Positions 1 through 8,583 are shown, numbered from the stretch's first letter. The stretch is DNA of 64,000 nt from Luminiphilus sp. (GCA_029242325.1 JAQWUD010000020.1:40472-104471), one strand, 5' to 3'. Numbers and translations: made by a program. The notes: a model not told the origin generated them from the letters alone.

Positions 1-1454
1 TTCAAGTGAGACGCCTCAACGGGCTCGCTGCCCGATAAATCAGCCAGTGTCCGGGCGACACGCAACCTGCGGTGGACACTGCGAGCAGACAGGCCTAGCG
101 CTTCGACCGCCTCTATCAGATACGTTCGAGTCGATGCACTCAGTGAGCAGGCCTCTAGCAGATCATCTCCAGACAGCTCGCGATTCAAGCATTGCTGACG
201 CGCATACTGACGGCACTGGGCTTGAGCCACGCGGTGTTTTACGTCGTTCGATTCCTGCGTGGCGCCATTTTGCGTCAGAAGTTGCCTTGGGGAGGGCTTG
301 TGCAGTGAAACATGCAGGTCAATGCGATCCATGAGGGGCCCAGAAACACTTTGACGGTAGCGCCGGATGATATCGGGCGTACAGCGGCATTGACCCTCCG
401 CTTCGCCCAGAAACCCGCATGGGCAGGGGTTCATGGCGGCGACCAACTGGAACCTCGCAGGATACCGATACCTGTGCGCGGCGCGCGTCACGTCGATTTC
501 CCCGTTCTCCAGCGGCTGCCGTAGCTGATTGAGCACTGCTCTGGGGAACTCAGCCAGTTCGTCCAGAAACAATACACCACCATGAGCCATAGAGATCTCG
601 CCGGGCAGTGCCATGGCCGTCCCCCCGATAAGCGACGCAACGCTGCTTGAGTGGTGAGGCGCACGAAACGGTGGACACGAATACGATAACGCGCCTGCGA
701 CGTCGTACAGTAAGCAGGTCTCCCGCTGGACAGAAGCTGGGGGTGGCGGCAGGAGTCCTGGCAGAACACTGGCGGCGAGCGTTTTGCCGACGCCGGGTGG
801 GCCGACCATCAGCAGGTGGTGGCCCCCAGCGGCAGCCACCTCCAGCACATGACACAAGCCAGATTGGCCGCGGAGCTGGGACAGATCGGGATAGGTGGTT
901 GTGGTCAGCAATTCTGTGGGAGCGCGCTTTAATAGCGGTGGCGTTGCCCGTTTGAGATGGGCGCACAGGGTCAACAGATCGGGCGCCCCGATCAGTTGAC
1001 TCTCCTCGATCATGGCCAGCCTCTCAGCGCCTTGAATCGCGATACCGCAGTATCGGCCTGCCTCGGTCGCCGCGAGCACGGCCGCCAAAGCGCCCGGGAA
1101 AGAGCGGAGCGTGCCGTCGAGACCCAGTTCGCCAAAAAACTCCCTGTTGTCGATGCTCTCTGGCGGCAGCTGACCAGATGCCACCAGCAGGCCAAGGGCA
1201 ATGGGTAGGTCGAAACGAGCACCCTGTTTGATATGGTCGGCAGGCGCCAAATTGACGGTGATGTTGAAGTCTGGCCACTTAAGGTGCGATGAGGCGATTG
1301 CGCTCTTTACGCGACTGCGCACTTCGCGAGTCGCCGTCTCAGAAAGACCCACTATCTGGAAGCCCGGAAGCCCGTTGCCAAGATGAATTTCAGCCGTTAC
1401 CGGGTGAGCAGCGAGTCCGGCCTGGGTGCGCGAAGCGACAAAAGCGAGGTGCAT
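1..1454 (-). CDS. comM: ComM/YifB Mg-chelatase-like AAA+ ATPase (3' end cut by window edge)
   Basis: One uninterrupted frame runs from an ATG at 1454 to the window edge, giving about 484 residues of a protein usually near 500 long, so only the last residues are missing. The N-terminus (MHLAFVASRTQAGL) and the ChlI-like body are typical. The Walker A motif GPPGVGKT follows a GGHHLLMV strand, the Walker B-like VLFLDELAEFP comes about 80 residues later, and the cysteine-rich stretch NPCPCGFLG and the C-terminal Mg-chelatase domain (LSARSVHRRLRVARTLADL) follow. In naturally transformable bacteria ComM is a hexameric helicase that promotes branch migration during integration of incoming DNA. It lies downstream of ubiK on the same strand, as in Pseudomonas. 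Confidence 0.95.
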   Translation of the reverse strand, partial: MHLAFVASRTQAGLAAHPVTAEIHLGNGLPGFQIVGLSETATREVRSRVKSAIASSHLKWPDFNITVNLAPADHIKQGARFDLPIALGLLVASGQLPPESIDNREFFGELGLDGTLRSFPGALAAVLAATEAGRYCGIAIQGAERLAMIEESQLIGAPDLLTLCAHLKRATPPLLKRAPTELLTTTTYPDLSQLRGQSGLCHVLEVAAAGGHHLLMVGPPGVGKTLAASVLPGLLPPPPASVQRETCLLYDVAGALSYSCPPFRAPHHSSSVASLIGGTAMALPGEISMAHGGVLFLDELAEFPRAVLNQLRQPLENGEIDVTRAAHRYRYPARFQLVAAMNPCPCGFLGEAEGQCRCTPDIIRRYRQSVSGPLMDRIDLHVSLHKPSPRQLLTQNGATQESNDVKHRVAQAQCRQYARQQCLNRELSGDDLLEACSLSASTRTYLIEAVEALGLSARSVHRRLRVARTLADLSGSEPVEASHL

Positions 1455-1502
1455 GGATCATCCTTGATCGTATTTGATGTCCCCCGCAGCGGGGAATGGT
1501 AG

Positions 1503-1769
1503 TCAGTCCAAGTTGGGTGTGCTGGCCTCCAGCTGGATATTGAGTGCTTCAATCTGGGCTTCCAGTTTTTCCAAACGCTCCCGCGTGCGCCTTAGCACCG
1601 CTGTCTGCGCATCAAATTCCTCCCTGCTCACGACATCAAGGCGAGATAGTGCTGACTGTAGGAGCGTTTTGGCATTGCGATCCAGTTGGCTCAAAAAGGG
1701 GTCTTCGCCGCGGGTGATGCGGTCGAAAAACGTTGTGGCGCGTGATGCCTCTGACTGGTTTTTGCTCAT
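1503..1769 (-). CDS. ubiK: UbiK/YqiC ubiquinone biosynthesis accessory factor
   Basis: An 88-residue protein of the BMFP/DUF526 family. The N-terminal half contains the conserved stretch FFDRITRGEDPFLSQLD, followed by a coiled-coil segment (EEFDAQTAVLRRTRERLEKLEAQIEAL, residues about 50-76) that drives trimer formation in the family. UbiK binds UbiJ and lipids and assists the ubiquinone biosynthetic complex under aerobic growth. The gene sits between comM and glnK-amtB, the arrangement known in Pseudomonas, and is transcribed divergently from glnK. Length and composition match the family. Confidence 0.9.
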   Translation of the reverse strand: MSKNQSEASRATTFFDRITRGEDPFLSQLDRNAKTLLQSALSRLDVVSREEFDAQTAVLRRTRERLEKLEAQIEALNIQLEASTPNLD

Positions 1770-1888
1770 CTACTCATACCTACTGCCGCGGTTTTCGACA
1801 CGGTTTTCAGCGATAACGCAGTGCTGGCGCTGACCCCTTACCTCGCATCAATCTAGCGTAATCCTCCCCATACAGACAGACCAATTTG

Positions 1889-1926
1889 GGCCAAAACTGG
1901 TGCGATACCCGCACCGTAATGGTGCG
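1889..1926. promoter_or_regulatory. Tandem NtrC (GlnG) binding boxes upstream of glnK
   Basis: The near-perfect box CGCACCGTAATGGTGCG lies at 1910-1926 (consensus GCACCA-N3-TGGTGC, one mismatch). A weaker box, GGCCAAAACTGGTGC, lies at 1889-1903. Their centres are 22 bp apart, two helical turns, which suits cooperative binding of two NtrC dimers. They sit about 85-120 bp upstream of the sigma-54 promoter at 2012-2028, the normal enhancer distance. The boxes are read from sequence; binding is inferred. Confidence 0.75.
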
Positions 1927-2011
1927 ATTCGCCGAGCTGACAGAGCCTAACGCGCCGCGCTCACGCTTTAAAATCTTCATAAGAAGTTGTTTTGTATTAA
2001 TTAATTACAAC

Positions 2012-2028
2012 TTGGCCCAAGCTTGGCA
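2012..2028 (+). promoter_or_regulatory. Sigma-54 promoter of glnK-amtB
   Basis: TTGGCCCAAGCTTGGCA carries GG and GC elements exactly 10 nt apart, as in the -24/-12 consensus YTGGCACG-N4-TTGCW, with three mismatches. An AT-rich stretch (1990-2010) separates it from the NtrC boxes and could bend the DNA. The transcript would have a leader of about 115 nt before the glnK ATG. Confidence 0.7.
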
Positions 2029-2133
2029 ACGAAGCGGGTGGGGAGATCGCTGATGCTGCTAGCGAAACGCACCCTCTAGGGGTCGGCCCATTTTTGGAAT
2101 GGCGAAGAGCCAGACAGTCAATCGCCGTCTTAA

Positions 2134-2496
<363 letters not shown>

Positions 2497-2520
2497 AACA
2501 GAGCCTTGGAGTAAATTTTC

Positions 2521-3759
2521 ATGGAAAACGATATTTTTCAGTTGCAGTACGCTTTGGACACATTTTACTTCCTCGTGTGCGGTGCCCTGGTCATGTGGAT
2601 GGCCGCAGGGTTCGCAATGCTCGAGGCGGGTTTGGTCCGCAGCAAAAACACGGTCGAGATACTGACCAAAAACGTCGCCTTGTTTGCGGTGGCCTGCATC
2701 ATGTACATGGTGGTGGGGTACAGCATCATGTACGGCGGGGACATCTTTCTTAGCACGATCACCGGATCCGGCGTGGTAGAAGGCGGAGAAGAGAATGCCA
2801 CCTACGCGCCGTCGGCCGATTTTTTCTTCCAGGTGGTCTTTGTTGCCACAGCAATGTCCATCGTGTCCGGTGCGGTTGCCGAGCGGATGAAGCTGTTTGC
2901 TTTTCTCGCTTTTGCAGTGGTCATGACGGGCCTGATTTACCCGCTGGAAGGCAGCTGGACCTGGGGCGGAAACCCCGTGTTTGGGCTTTATACTCTGGGT
3001 GATCTGGGCTTCCTTGATTTTGCGGGCAGTGGCATTGTCCACATGGCGGGAGCCGCGGCTGCGCTGGCCGGGGTCATTTTGGTCGGAGCGCGCAAGGGTA
3101 AGTACGGACCCAATGGCGAAGTCAATGCGATTCCCGGTGCCAACCTGCCGTTGGCTACCCTGGGAACGTTTATCCTCTGGCTGGGATGGTTTGGTTTTAA
3201 TGGCGGCTCTGTGCTGGCAACAGCTTCAGTCGACTCTGCGAATGCGGTGGCGGTGGTCTTCATGAATACCAACCTGGCTGCCGCTGGCGGCTGCATCGCT
3301 GCGCTTCTGGTGGCGAAGGCGCTGTTTGGCAAGGCGGATTTGACCATGGCGTTGAACGGTTGTCTCGCGGGTCTGGTTGCGATTACCGCTGGCCCGGACA
3401 CTCCATCGGCCCTGCAAGCCACCATCTTTGGTGCGCTTGGAGGAGCGTTGGTCGTGTTCTCTATTACCACCCTCGACAAGTTAAAAATCGATGACCCTGT
3501 AGGCGCGATCTCGGTGCACGGTGTGGTGGGGCTTCTAGGCCTGTTACTCGTCCCCGTCACGAATGGTGACGCCAGCTTTTCGGGCCAGATCATCGGCGCC
3601 ATCACCATCTTCAGTTGGGTATTTGTGGCGTCCCTGGTGACCTTTTACGTGATCAAGCTGGTACTCGGACTGCGTGTCTCTGAGGAAGAAGAGTATGAAG
3701 GCTCTGATTTGAGCGAGTGTGGAATGGAGGCCTACCCCGAGTTCTCATCAACGCGTTAA
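2521..3759 (+). CDS. amtB: Ammonium transporter AmtB
   Basis: A 412-residue Amt/MEP/Rh-family inner-membrane channel with about eleven transmembrane helices. The twin pore histidines are visible as H174 (GSGIVHMAG) and H333 (ISVHGVVGLLG), and the conserved aspartate of the recruitment site is D166 (LDFAGSG). The N-terminus enters the first helix directly with no obvious cleavable signal peptide, unlike E. coli AmtB. The C-terminal cytosolic tail has the acidic run SEEEEYEGSDLSECG. It conducts ammonia/ammonium and is blocked by GlnK. It follows glnK in the same operon and ends at a strong intrinsic terminator. Confidence 0.96.
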   Translation: MENDIFQLQYALDTFYFLVCGALVMWMAAGFAMLEAGLVRSKNTVEILTKNVALFAVACIMYMVVGYSIMYGGDIFLSTITGSGVVEGGEENATYAPSADFFFQVVFVATAMSIVSGAVAERMKLFAFLAFAVVMTGLIYPLEGSWTWGGNPVFGLYTLGDLGFLDFAGSGIVHMAGAAAALAGVILVGARKGKYGPNGEVNAIPGANLPLATLGTFILWLGWFGFNGGSVLATASVDSANAVAVVFMNTNLAAAGGCIAALLVAKALFGKADLTMALNGCLAGLVAITAGPDTPSALQATIFGALGGALVVFSITTLDKLKIDDPVGAISVHGVVGLLGLLLVPVTNGDASFSGQIIGAITIFSWVFVASLVTFYVIKLVLGLRVSEEEEYEGSDLSECGMEAYPEFSSTR

Positions 3760-3784
3760 ACACCCTGTCCTCTCATGGCAGTTT

Positions 3785-3808
3785 GGGCCCTTTCGGGGCC
3801 CTTTTGTT
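3785..3808 (+). terminator. Intrinsic terminator after amtB
   Basis: A GGGCCC / GGGCCC stem with a short TTTCG loop (3785-3801) is followed by TTTTGTTT. It lies 25 nt past the amtB stop codon and separates glnK-amtB from the second PII gene. Confidence 0.8.
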
Positions 3809-3998
3809 TGGCGATTAGAACGCGCGCCCGCTAGACGCGGGGCACAGCCCAAGTCCCTCTGCCCATCGGAGTGCGCTCGCCAGGGTCGCTGCACCAAAAC
3901 CACTGTCCGGGCGGCTATCAGCCCGGCGGGATCCACCAATCTATCTTTGACTCATAGCGCATGGCGGCGGCCCGGCCCCATAAACTCCCTCTCAAGCA

Positions 3999-4026
3999 TT
4001 GCGAAATAGTTTGGGAAGATCATAAT
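3999..4026 (+). promoter_or_regulatory. Possible sigma-70 promoter of the second PII gene
   Basis: TTGCGA (3999-4004) and CATAAT (4021-4026) are separated by 16 nt and match the -35/-10 consensus at 4/6 and 5/6. The start codon lies 28 nt downstream. I see no sigma-54 signature here, so this gene may be expressed independently of NtrC. Confidence 0.45.
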
Positions 4027-4053
4027 ACCGATTCCCTTTTGCAGGACTCGGCC

Positions 4054-4392
4054 ATGAAACTTGTCACAGCCATAATCAAACCGTTCAAGATGGATGATGT
4101 TCGCGCTGCACTGTCTGATATTGGCGTGCAAGGCGTAACGGTGACAGAGGTGAAGGGCTTTGGTCGGCAGCGAGGTCACACCGAATTGTATCGCGGCGCC
4201 GAGTATGTCGTGGATTTTTTGCCTAAGCTGAAACTTGAAATCGCAGCAGCGGAGGATCAGATAGAAGCGATTGTAGACGCCATCATTCAATCGGCCAGCA
4301 CCGGGAAAATCGGCGACGGCAAGATCTTTGTTGCACCGTTGGAGCAAGTGGTGCGAATCCGCACGGGCGAAACCGGCGTCGAGGCAATTTAG
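4054..4392 (+). CDS. PII nitrogen regulatory protein, second copy (GlnB/GlnK)
   Basis: A second 112-residue PII protein, closely similar to the first one upstream of amtB. It has the same start ([12 protein letters not shown]), Y51 in [13 protein letters not shown], and [11 protein letters not shown]. The ATG at 4054 is chosen because it restores the exact family length; the frame is open 93 nt further upstream. The two copies differ mainly between residues 60 and 80. It is separated from amtB by a terminator and has its own probable promoter. It may play the GlnB role (signalling to GlnE/NtrB) while the first copy serves AmtB, but similarity alone cannot decide which is which. Confidence 0.93.
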   Translation: MKLVTAIIKPFKMDDVRAALSDIGVQGVTVTEVKGFGRQRGHTELYRGAEYVVDFLPKLKLEIAAAEDQIEAIVDAIIQSASTGKIGDGKIFVAPLEQVVRIRTGETGVEAI

Positions 4393-4399
4393 GACGCTG

Positions 4400-5113
4400 C
4401 TACTGTTGCCCTCGCGTGAGTCTGCGAATTGCATCGGGTAATTCAGAGAGCCTGGCCACGACCGCAGCAGCGACGTTACTGACTCCGCCGTCTGGGCAAA
4501 ACCAAATAGCTTGCGCTCCTGCGGCTGCCGCGCCGGATACATCGTTGTCGTGGCAGTCGCCGATGTGGATAACCTCCCCAGCTGTGACGCCTGCCCGCTC
4601 GAACGCTGCGTGGAAAAATGCCGGATCGGGTTTGCTCATTCCGAACTCTTCGGCCCGCCAGGCATAGTGAAAACAATCTCCTATTTCGGTTTTCCACACA
4701 TTGGCGTTGCCATTGGTGAGTGCCCCCAGTTTGCACGCCCGGCCCAAGGTGGTGAGCACCGACCGGGCATCGTCATACACCGCAACGTTGTGTCGGTGTG
4801 ATAAAAATGCGGCAAAGGCCTCTCTGGCAGCTGCGGCAGATTCCTCTGCAGATACGCCATTTTGTTGCAGCAACCGATCAATAAACACCTCGCGAAAGAG
4901 ACTGATTTGATGCGCCAGTTCAGGCCGGTCCGCGATTAAATCCTCGCGGACACGTGCCAAATGCTCTCGCGGCAGGGCATCGAGCGCGAGTGACGGAAAG
5001 CGCGCCGTGAGGCAGGACCACTGTGCACGCTCCGCCGCCACAAGCGCCGGACGCACGTCCCAAAGCGTATCGTCAAGATCGAAGGTAATCAGGCGAATAG
5101 AGGCGGGGTTCAT
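4400..5113 (-). CDS. HAD-superfamily hydrolase, YigB-like
   Basis: A 237-residue HAD phosphatase. Motif I is FDLDDTLWD with nucleophile D12 and acid/base D14; motif II is LGALTNG; motif III is GMSKPDPAFF; motif IV is HIGDCHDNDVSGA. In E. coli the homologue in this position, YigB, dephosphorylates FMN. The substrate here cannot be confirmed. It converges on the second PII gene (7-nt gap) and lies 50 nt downstream of the DUF484 gene on the same strand, where other gammaproteobacteria have xerC between the two. Confidence 0.88.
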   Translation of the reverse strand: MNPASIRLITFDLDDTLWDVRPALVAAERAQWSCLTARFPSLALDALPREHLARVREDLIADRPELAHQISLFREVFIDRLLQQNGVSAEESAAAAREAFAAFLSHRHNVAVYDDARSVLTTLGRACKLGALTNGNANVWKTEIGDCFHYAWRAEEFGMSKPDPAFFHAAFERAGVTAGEVIHIGDCHDNDVSGAAAAGAQAIWFCPDGGVSNVAAAVVARLSELPDAIRRLTRGQQ

Positions 5114-5163
5114 GTGGCCAAAGGATCTTGGGTGAGTGGGGTTTCAGACTGCTGCGGCGGCGA

Positions 5164-5796
5164 CTATCGGGAGGCGGGCAACTGGCCGATTACCTCGGCC
5201 AGATAATCGAGAAACAATGTGCCGTCGTCGGGGCGATAGCGTTGAGAATCCGATGAGCCTACGGCGATGAAGCCGACCACTTCCTCACCCGCCCGAACCC
5301 TCGAGAGCGCAGCAGAACCCTCCAACGCTTCTGCGTCAAACAGCCCTGCCATTTCTTCTGGCCTCAGCGCGCCCGAGAAGGAGTCGCCTTGACGGATTAA
5401 TTTGTTTGCCACCACTACGCCTGTGGACCTATCGGCATGATTGTCGACCCAGATGAGGCTGCCCATTTGCGCAGCGAACGAGCCGGTGACCTGCTCCCGC
5501 CAGATGTGGCAGAGATCAGCCCGGCTCGTGCCCGCGAGCAAGGCCAGTACCGTACTCCGCGTAGCCTCGAGCAGCCGATCATTCTCCCGTCCGATGGACG
5601 ACAGCTCGGTGAGTTTCTGCCTCGAGTAGATATTTCGCTCGCGTAGCAGACTGACTTGGCGCTCCACGAGTGATACCGCGCCCTCACCACCATGGGGCAG
5701 GTTGAGCACTGCGAGCAAACCCGGTCGGTCCTGCAGGAAATTAGGGTTGGCCTTGAGAAAGGCCTCAATGTCTTTGGGGTCTAAAGGGTTCGCCAT
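5164..5796 (-). CDS. DUF484 family protein
   Basis: A 210-residue protein of the DUF484 family, which has a GAF-like fold. The N-terminal motif DIEAFLKANPNFLQDRPGLLAVLNLPH and the following helical stretch SLVERQVSLLRERN are family hallmarks; the remaining two thirds is the GAF-like part. Its biochemical role is unknown. In Pseudomonas and E. coli the gene lies between dapF and xerC; here dapF is upstream (144-nt gap) but xerC is not downstream. Confidence 0.9.
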   Translation of the reverse strand: MANPLDPKDIEAFLKANPNFLQDRPGLLAVLNLPHGGEGAVSLVERQVSLLRERNIYSRQKLTELSSIGRENDRLLEATRSTVLALLAGTSRADLCHIWREQVTGSFAAQMGSLIWVDNHADRSTGVVVANKLIRQGDSFSGALRPEEMAGLFDAEALEGSAALSRVRAGEEVVGFIAVGSSDSQRYRPDDGTLFLDYLAEVIGQLPASR

Positions 5797-5940
5797 CCGT
5801 TTTTATCGCTCCGGGTTGCTCATGTTTTTCCGGGTCAAGAGACCTGAGTTCTGCAGCAGCCTTGATTTTAATCAAGCGTTCCACTCCATTCTGATGATGT
5901 AGAAGCTGCGGGCGCCCAAAACATCTGAAACCCGTTGCTG

Positions 5941-6777
5941 TCAGTCTCGCAGTAAGATACTACCGTCAAACACGGTTCGAGTGGGTCCACCGAGCCAAAC
6001 GCGATCTTCGTCGTGCAGCCAAGATATGCTGAGTTTGCCGCCCGGCAGCTGCACGCTGACCTCTCTCTGTAACAGGCCGAGGGCGATCCCGTGGACTGCT
6101 GCGGCACAGGCGCCCGAGCCGCAGGCTTCAGTTTCGCCCACGCCGCGCTCGAACACGCGAAGTTTGATCTCAGTGGGAGACAGAATCTGCATGAACCCCA
6201 CGTTCACTCTGTCGGGGAAGCGCTCATGTTGCTCCAGTAAAGGTCCCAACGTGTCAACTGGGGCACGGTCACAATCGTCCACCATTAAGATGGCATGAGG
6301 GTTTCCCATTGATACGACACCCATCGACAACCGCTGGCCCTGAACATCAATTGAATATTGCGCCGCAGTGCCATCTGCCAAGAACGGGATGTCCGCTGGC
6401 GTAAACTGCGGGGTCGCTAGCCCTGCTACTACCCGGCCATCTTCCATGACAGACAGTGACAAAGGCTCGCCGTCGGTTAAAAGCGTGAGGTCTCGCTTGC
6501 GGGTGAGATGCTTTTCTCTCAGAAAACGGCCCATGCAGCGCGCACCGTTGCCACACTGCGCGGCTCGCGAGCCGTCGGCGTTGAAGATGCTGTATCTAAA
6601 GTCTGCGTCGGGATCATCCGGTGGTGTGACCAACAGGACCTGATCGCATCCAATGCCTCTGCGTCGGTCCGCAATCCTGCGGATCCGTGCGCTACTGAGT
6701 TCCACTGGCTGAGTGACGCCGTCAATCACGACAAAGTCATTACCTGCTCCCTGCATTTTAGTGAAGAGCAGTTTCAC
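5941..6777 (-). CDS. dapF: Diaminopimelate epimerase
   Basis: Interconverts LL- and meso-diaminopimelate in lysine and peptidoglycan synthesis. Both catalytic cysteines are present: C75 in NADGSRAAQCGNGARC and C219 in GVGETEACGSGACAA. The start is taken as the GTG at 6777, which overlaps the lysA stop as GTGA, has a GGAG ribosome site 8 nt upstream, and gives 278 residues beginning VKLLFTKMQGAGNDF, matching the family. A longer frame from 6813 would add twelve unsupported residues inside lysA. It is translationally coupled to lysA. Confidence 0.95.
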   Translation of the reverse strand: MKLLFTKMQGAGNDFVVIDGVTQPVELSSARIRRIADRRRGIGCDQVLLVTPPDDPDADFRYSIFNADGSRAAQCGNGARCMGRFLREKHLTRKRDLTLLTDGEPLSLSVMEDGRVVAGLATPQFTPADIPFLADGTAAQYSIDVQGQRLSMGVVSMGNPHAILMVDDCDRAPVDTLGPLLEQHERFPDRVNVGFMQILSPTEIKLRVFERGVGETEACGSGACAAAVHGIALGLLQREVSVQLPGGKLSISWLHDEDRVWLGGPTRTVFDGSILLRD

Positions 6778-8027
6778 GTCTGTGGCTCCGGTGGGATCAC
6801 TTCCCGTTGCCACAGATCACTCAAAGATTCCCGTTGTCCGATGAGATGCGACGAATCACCGTGTACGAGAATCTCTGCGGCGCGCGGTCGGCTGTTGTAG
6901 TTTGATGCCATGGCAAAGCCATAAGCCCCTGCCCCCATGACGGCCAGCAGATCGCCTTGCGCCAGTATCAGCTCTCGTCCTTTACCCAAAAAATCACCTG
7001 TTTCACAGATGGGGCCCACGATGTCCCAAGATTGAATTTCACCGTCATGAGGCGTGACGACCTGAATATCCTGCCAGGCGCTGTAAAGCGCGGGGCGCAG
7101 CAGATCGTTCATTGCCGCGTCGACCACAGCAAAGTGACGCGCCTCGGTGGGTTTGAGATATAACACCGCGGTCAGCAGCGCACCCGCCAGGGCAACTATG
7201 GAACGGCCCGGCTCCAAAATGAGTTCGAGTTCTCGATCGGCAAGGCGTTCAGAGACTGCTGAAACGTAGCTATCGATGGACGGTGCCACCTCATCATAGT
7301 GAACACCGAGCCCACCCCCGATATCCAGGTGCTGCAGGAAAATGCCCTCAGTGCCCAGATCATCGATCAGTGCTAGCAGGCAATCGAGTGACGCAGCGAA
7401 AGGAGCAATGTCCATTATCTGACTGCCAATATGGCAATCAACCCCGACTGGATCGAGTCCGTTTGCGTCCTTCGCTATCCGGTAAAGGCGTCGCGCAGAG
7501 TCCACGTCGACACCGAATTTATTTTCTCGCAATCCTGTCGAGATATACGGATGTGTGCCCGCATCCACATCGGGATTGACCCTGATGGAGACAGGGGCGA
7601 CTTTGCCCATACTATCTGCCACCTCGGCCAGTGCGAGTAGCTCTGCTTCGGATTCAATATTGAAGCACTTAATACCGGCCTTTAGCGCTCGCTGCATTTC
7701 GTCGCGGGTCTTGCCAATACCTGAAAATACGATCTTTTCGCTCGGTCCGCCTGCGGCGATCACGCGCTCGAGCTCGCCGACTGAAACGACATCGAATCCG
7801 GCTCCCAGTTGGGCCAGCACGTTTAACACAGCGAGGTTAGAGTTGGCCTTGACGGCATAACAGATTAGGTGCGCGCGTTGGTTCAAGGCCGACCTGTAGG
7901 CCAAAAAAGCAGTCTCGATGGCGCTACGAGAGTATACATAGGTGGGTGTACCATGCTCACGAGCAATGGTTTCAAGCGAAACGCCCTCACAGTGCAAGGC
8001 ACCGTTTTGTTGCTGAAAGGCAGTCAT
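6774..8027 (-). CDS. lysA: Diaminopimelate decarboxylase
   Basis: A 417-residue PLP-dependent, fold-III decarboxylase making L-lysine from meso-diaminopimelate. The PLP lysine is K60 (ICYAVKANSN). Further motifs are FDVVSVGELER, HIGSQI, GGGLGVHYD, EPGRSIVALAG and GPICETGDFL, and the C-terminal GAYGFAMASNYNSRPR. Its ATG overlaps the stop of lptM (ATGA) and its stop overlaps the dapF start, so the three genes are coupled. Confidence 0.97.
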   Translation of the reverse strand: MTAFQQQNGALHCEGVSLETIAREHGTPTYVYSRSAIETAFLAYRSALNQRAHLICYAVKANSNLAVLNVLAQLGAGFDVVSVGELERVIAAGGPSEKIVFSGIGKTRDEMQRALKAGIKCFNIESEAELLALAEVADSMGKVAPVSIRVNPDVDAGTHPYISTGLRENKFGVDVDSARRLYRIAKDANGLDPVGVDCHIGSQIMDIAPFAASLDCLLALIDDLGTEGIFLQHLDIGGGLGVHYDEVAPSIDSYVSAVSERLADRELELILEPGRSIVALAGALLTAVLYLKPTEARHFAVVDAAMNDLLRPALYSAWQDIQVVTPHDGEIQSWDIVGPICETGDFLGKGRELILAQGDLLAVMGAGAYGFAMASNYNSRPRAAEILVHGDSSHLIGQRESLSDLWQREVIPPEPQT

Positions 8028-8131
8028 TGATAGCCAGCAGTTGATTCGGGGTTTTCAGCCGGGCGCAAGGGCCCTTGCTGGCCACAGGCAACCAGGAAGC
8101 AGCAGAACAAGATGGTGGTGAGAGGCTTCAC
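8024..8131 (-). CDS. lptM: LptM/LppL-type small lipoprotein
   Basis: A 35-residue reading frame starting at GTG 8131. It encodes a short hydrophobic signal (VKPLTTILFCCFLVAC) with lipobox LVAC, followed directly by GQQGPLRP, which matches the CGxKGPL signature of the lipoprotein that precedes lysA in Pseudomonas (LppL) and E. coli (YifL/LptM). In E. coli this protein helps maturation of the LPS translocon LptD. Acylation would be on C16. The stop codon overlaps the lysA start (ATGA). Confidence 0.85.
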   Translation of the reverse strand: MKPLTTILFCCFLVACGQQGPLRPAENPESTAGYQ

Positions 8132-8154
8132 GGTTTGATCTCAGCAAAAGGCCC

Positions 8155-8183
8155 AGTATAACAGTGCCGTGTGGCCGTGTGGC
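8155..8183 (-). promoter_or_regulatory. Possible promoter of lptM-lysA-dapF
   Basis: On the minus strand TATACT (complement of 8155-8160) is a good -10 hexamer, 23 nt upstream of the GTG. The -35 position 17 nt away reads GCCACA and is a weak match. It falls inside the 8-bp tandem repeat. Confidence 0.35.
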
Positions 8184-8193
8184 CGTGTGGCCG
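8166..8193. repeat. 8-bp tandem repeat (GCCGTGTG, 3.5 copies)
   Basis: Three perfect copies of GCCGTGTG plus a half copy (GCCG) lie head to tail in the divergent promoter region of lptM and cyaY. Copy-number change by replication slippage would alter the sequence at the -35 position of the lptM promoter by whole 8-bp steps. Confidence 0.85.
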
Positions 8194-8256
8194 CGGGTGT
8201 TAGCTGCTGGGCGCTCGACCACCGCGTTTTCACATTAATAGACAGGGTAATGGCAG

Positions 8257-8583
8257 ATGGCAGGTAACGGGTACTATGAGCTGATTGAGGACACCTTTGA
8301 AAAAGTTGAGATGGCGCTAGAATCGCTGCCCGATGATGTCGACATCCGCAGTGCGGAGGGCGTGATCAACGCGACCTTCGGCAACGGCGTGGTGTTTGTG
8401 TTCAGCCGTCAACCTCCCACAGAGCAGTTGTGGCTGGCAACCCCTGGTGGTGGCTTTCATTACGCTTGGCATGACCAGCGCAGCGATTGGCTGGATACCA
8501 AAAGTGGTGATTCGTTTTACTCATTTCTGGAACAGGAATTAGTCACGCATACGGGTATGGTGCTCGACTGGAGCGATCAGTAA
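8257..8583 (+). CDS. cyaY: Frataxin homologue CyaY
   Basis: A 108-residue frataxin-family protein that regulates or donates iron during Fe-S cluster assembly with IscS. It has the acidic first helix (YYELIEDTFEKVEMALESLPDDVDI), the strand pattern GVINATFGNGVVFVFSRQPPTEQLWLATP, and the conserved W and aromatic residues in GGGFHYAW and DSFYSFLEQEL. It is transcribed divergently from lptM-lysA, the usual position. Start at 8257 follows an AGGG ribosome site. Confidence 0.93.
   Translation: MAGNGYYELIEDTFEKVEMALESLPDDVDIRSAEGVINATFGNGVVFVFSRQPPTEQLWLATPGGGFHYAWHDQRSDWLDTKSGDSFYSFLEQELVTHTGMVLDWSDQ

Noticed and set aside
1..1454. comM appears split into several short overlapping frames on the minus strand
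   Set aside because: Manual translation from the ATG at 1454 gives one uninterrupted frame to the window edge; the short frames are shadows. It looks partial only because it runs off the window.
3961..4053. N-terminal extension of the second PII protein
   Set aside because: The extra 31 codons are unlike any PII sequence; the ATG at 4054 gives the exact family length and start.
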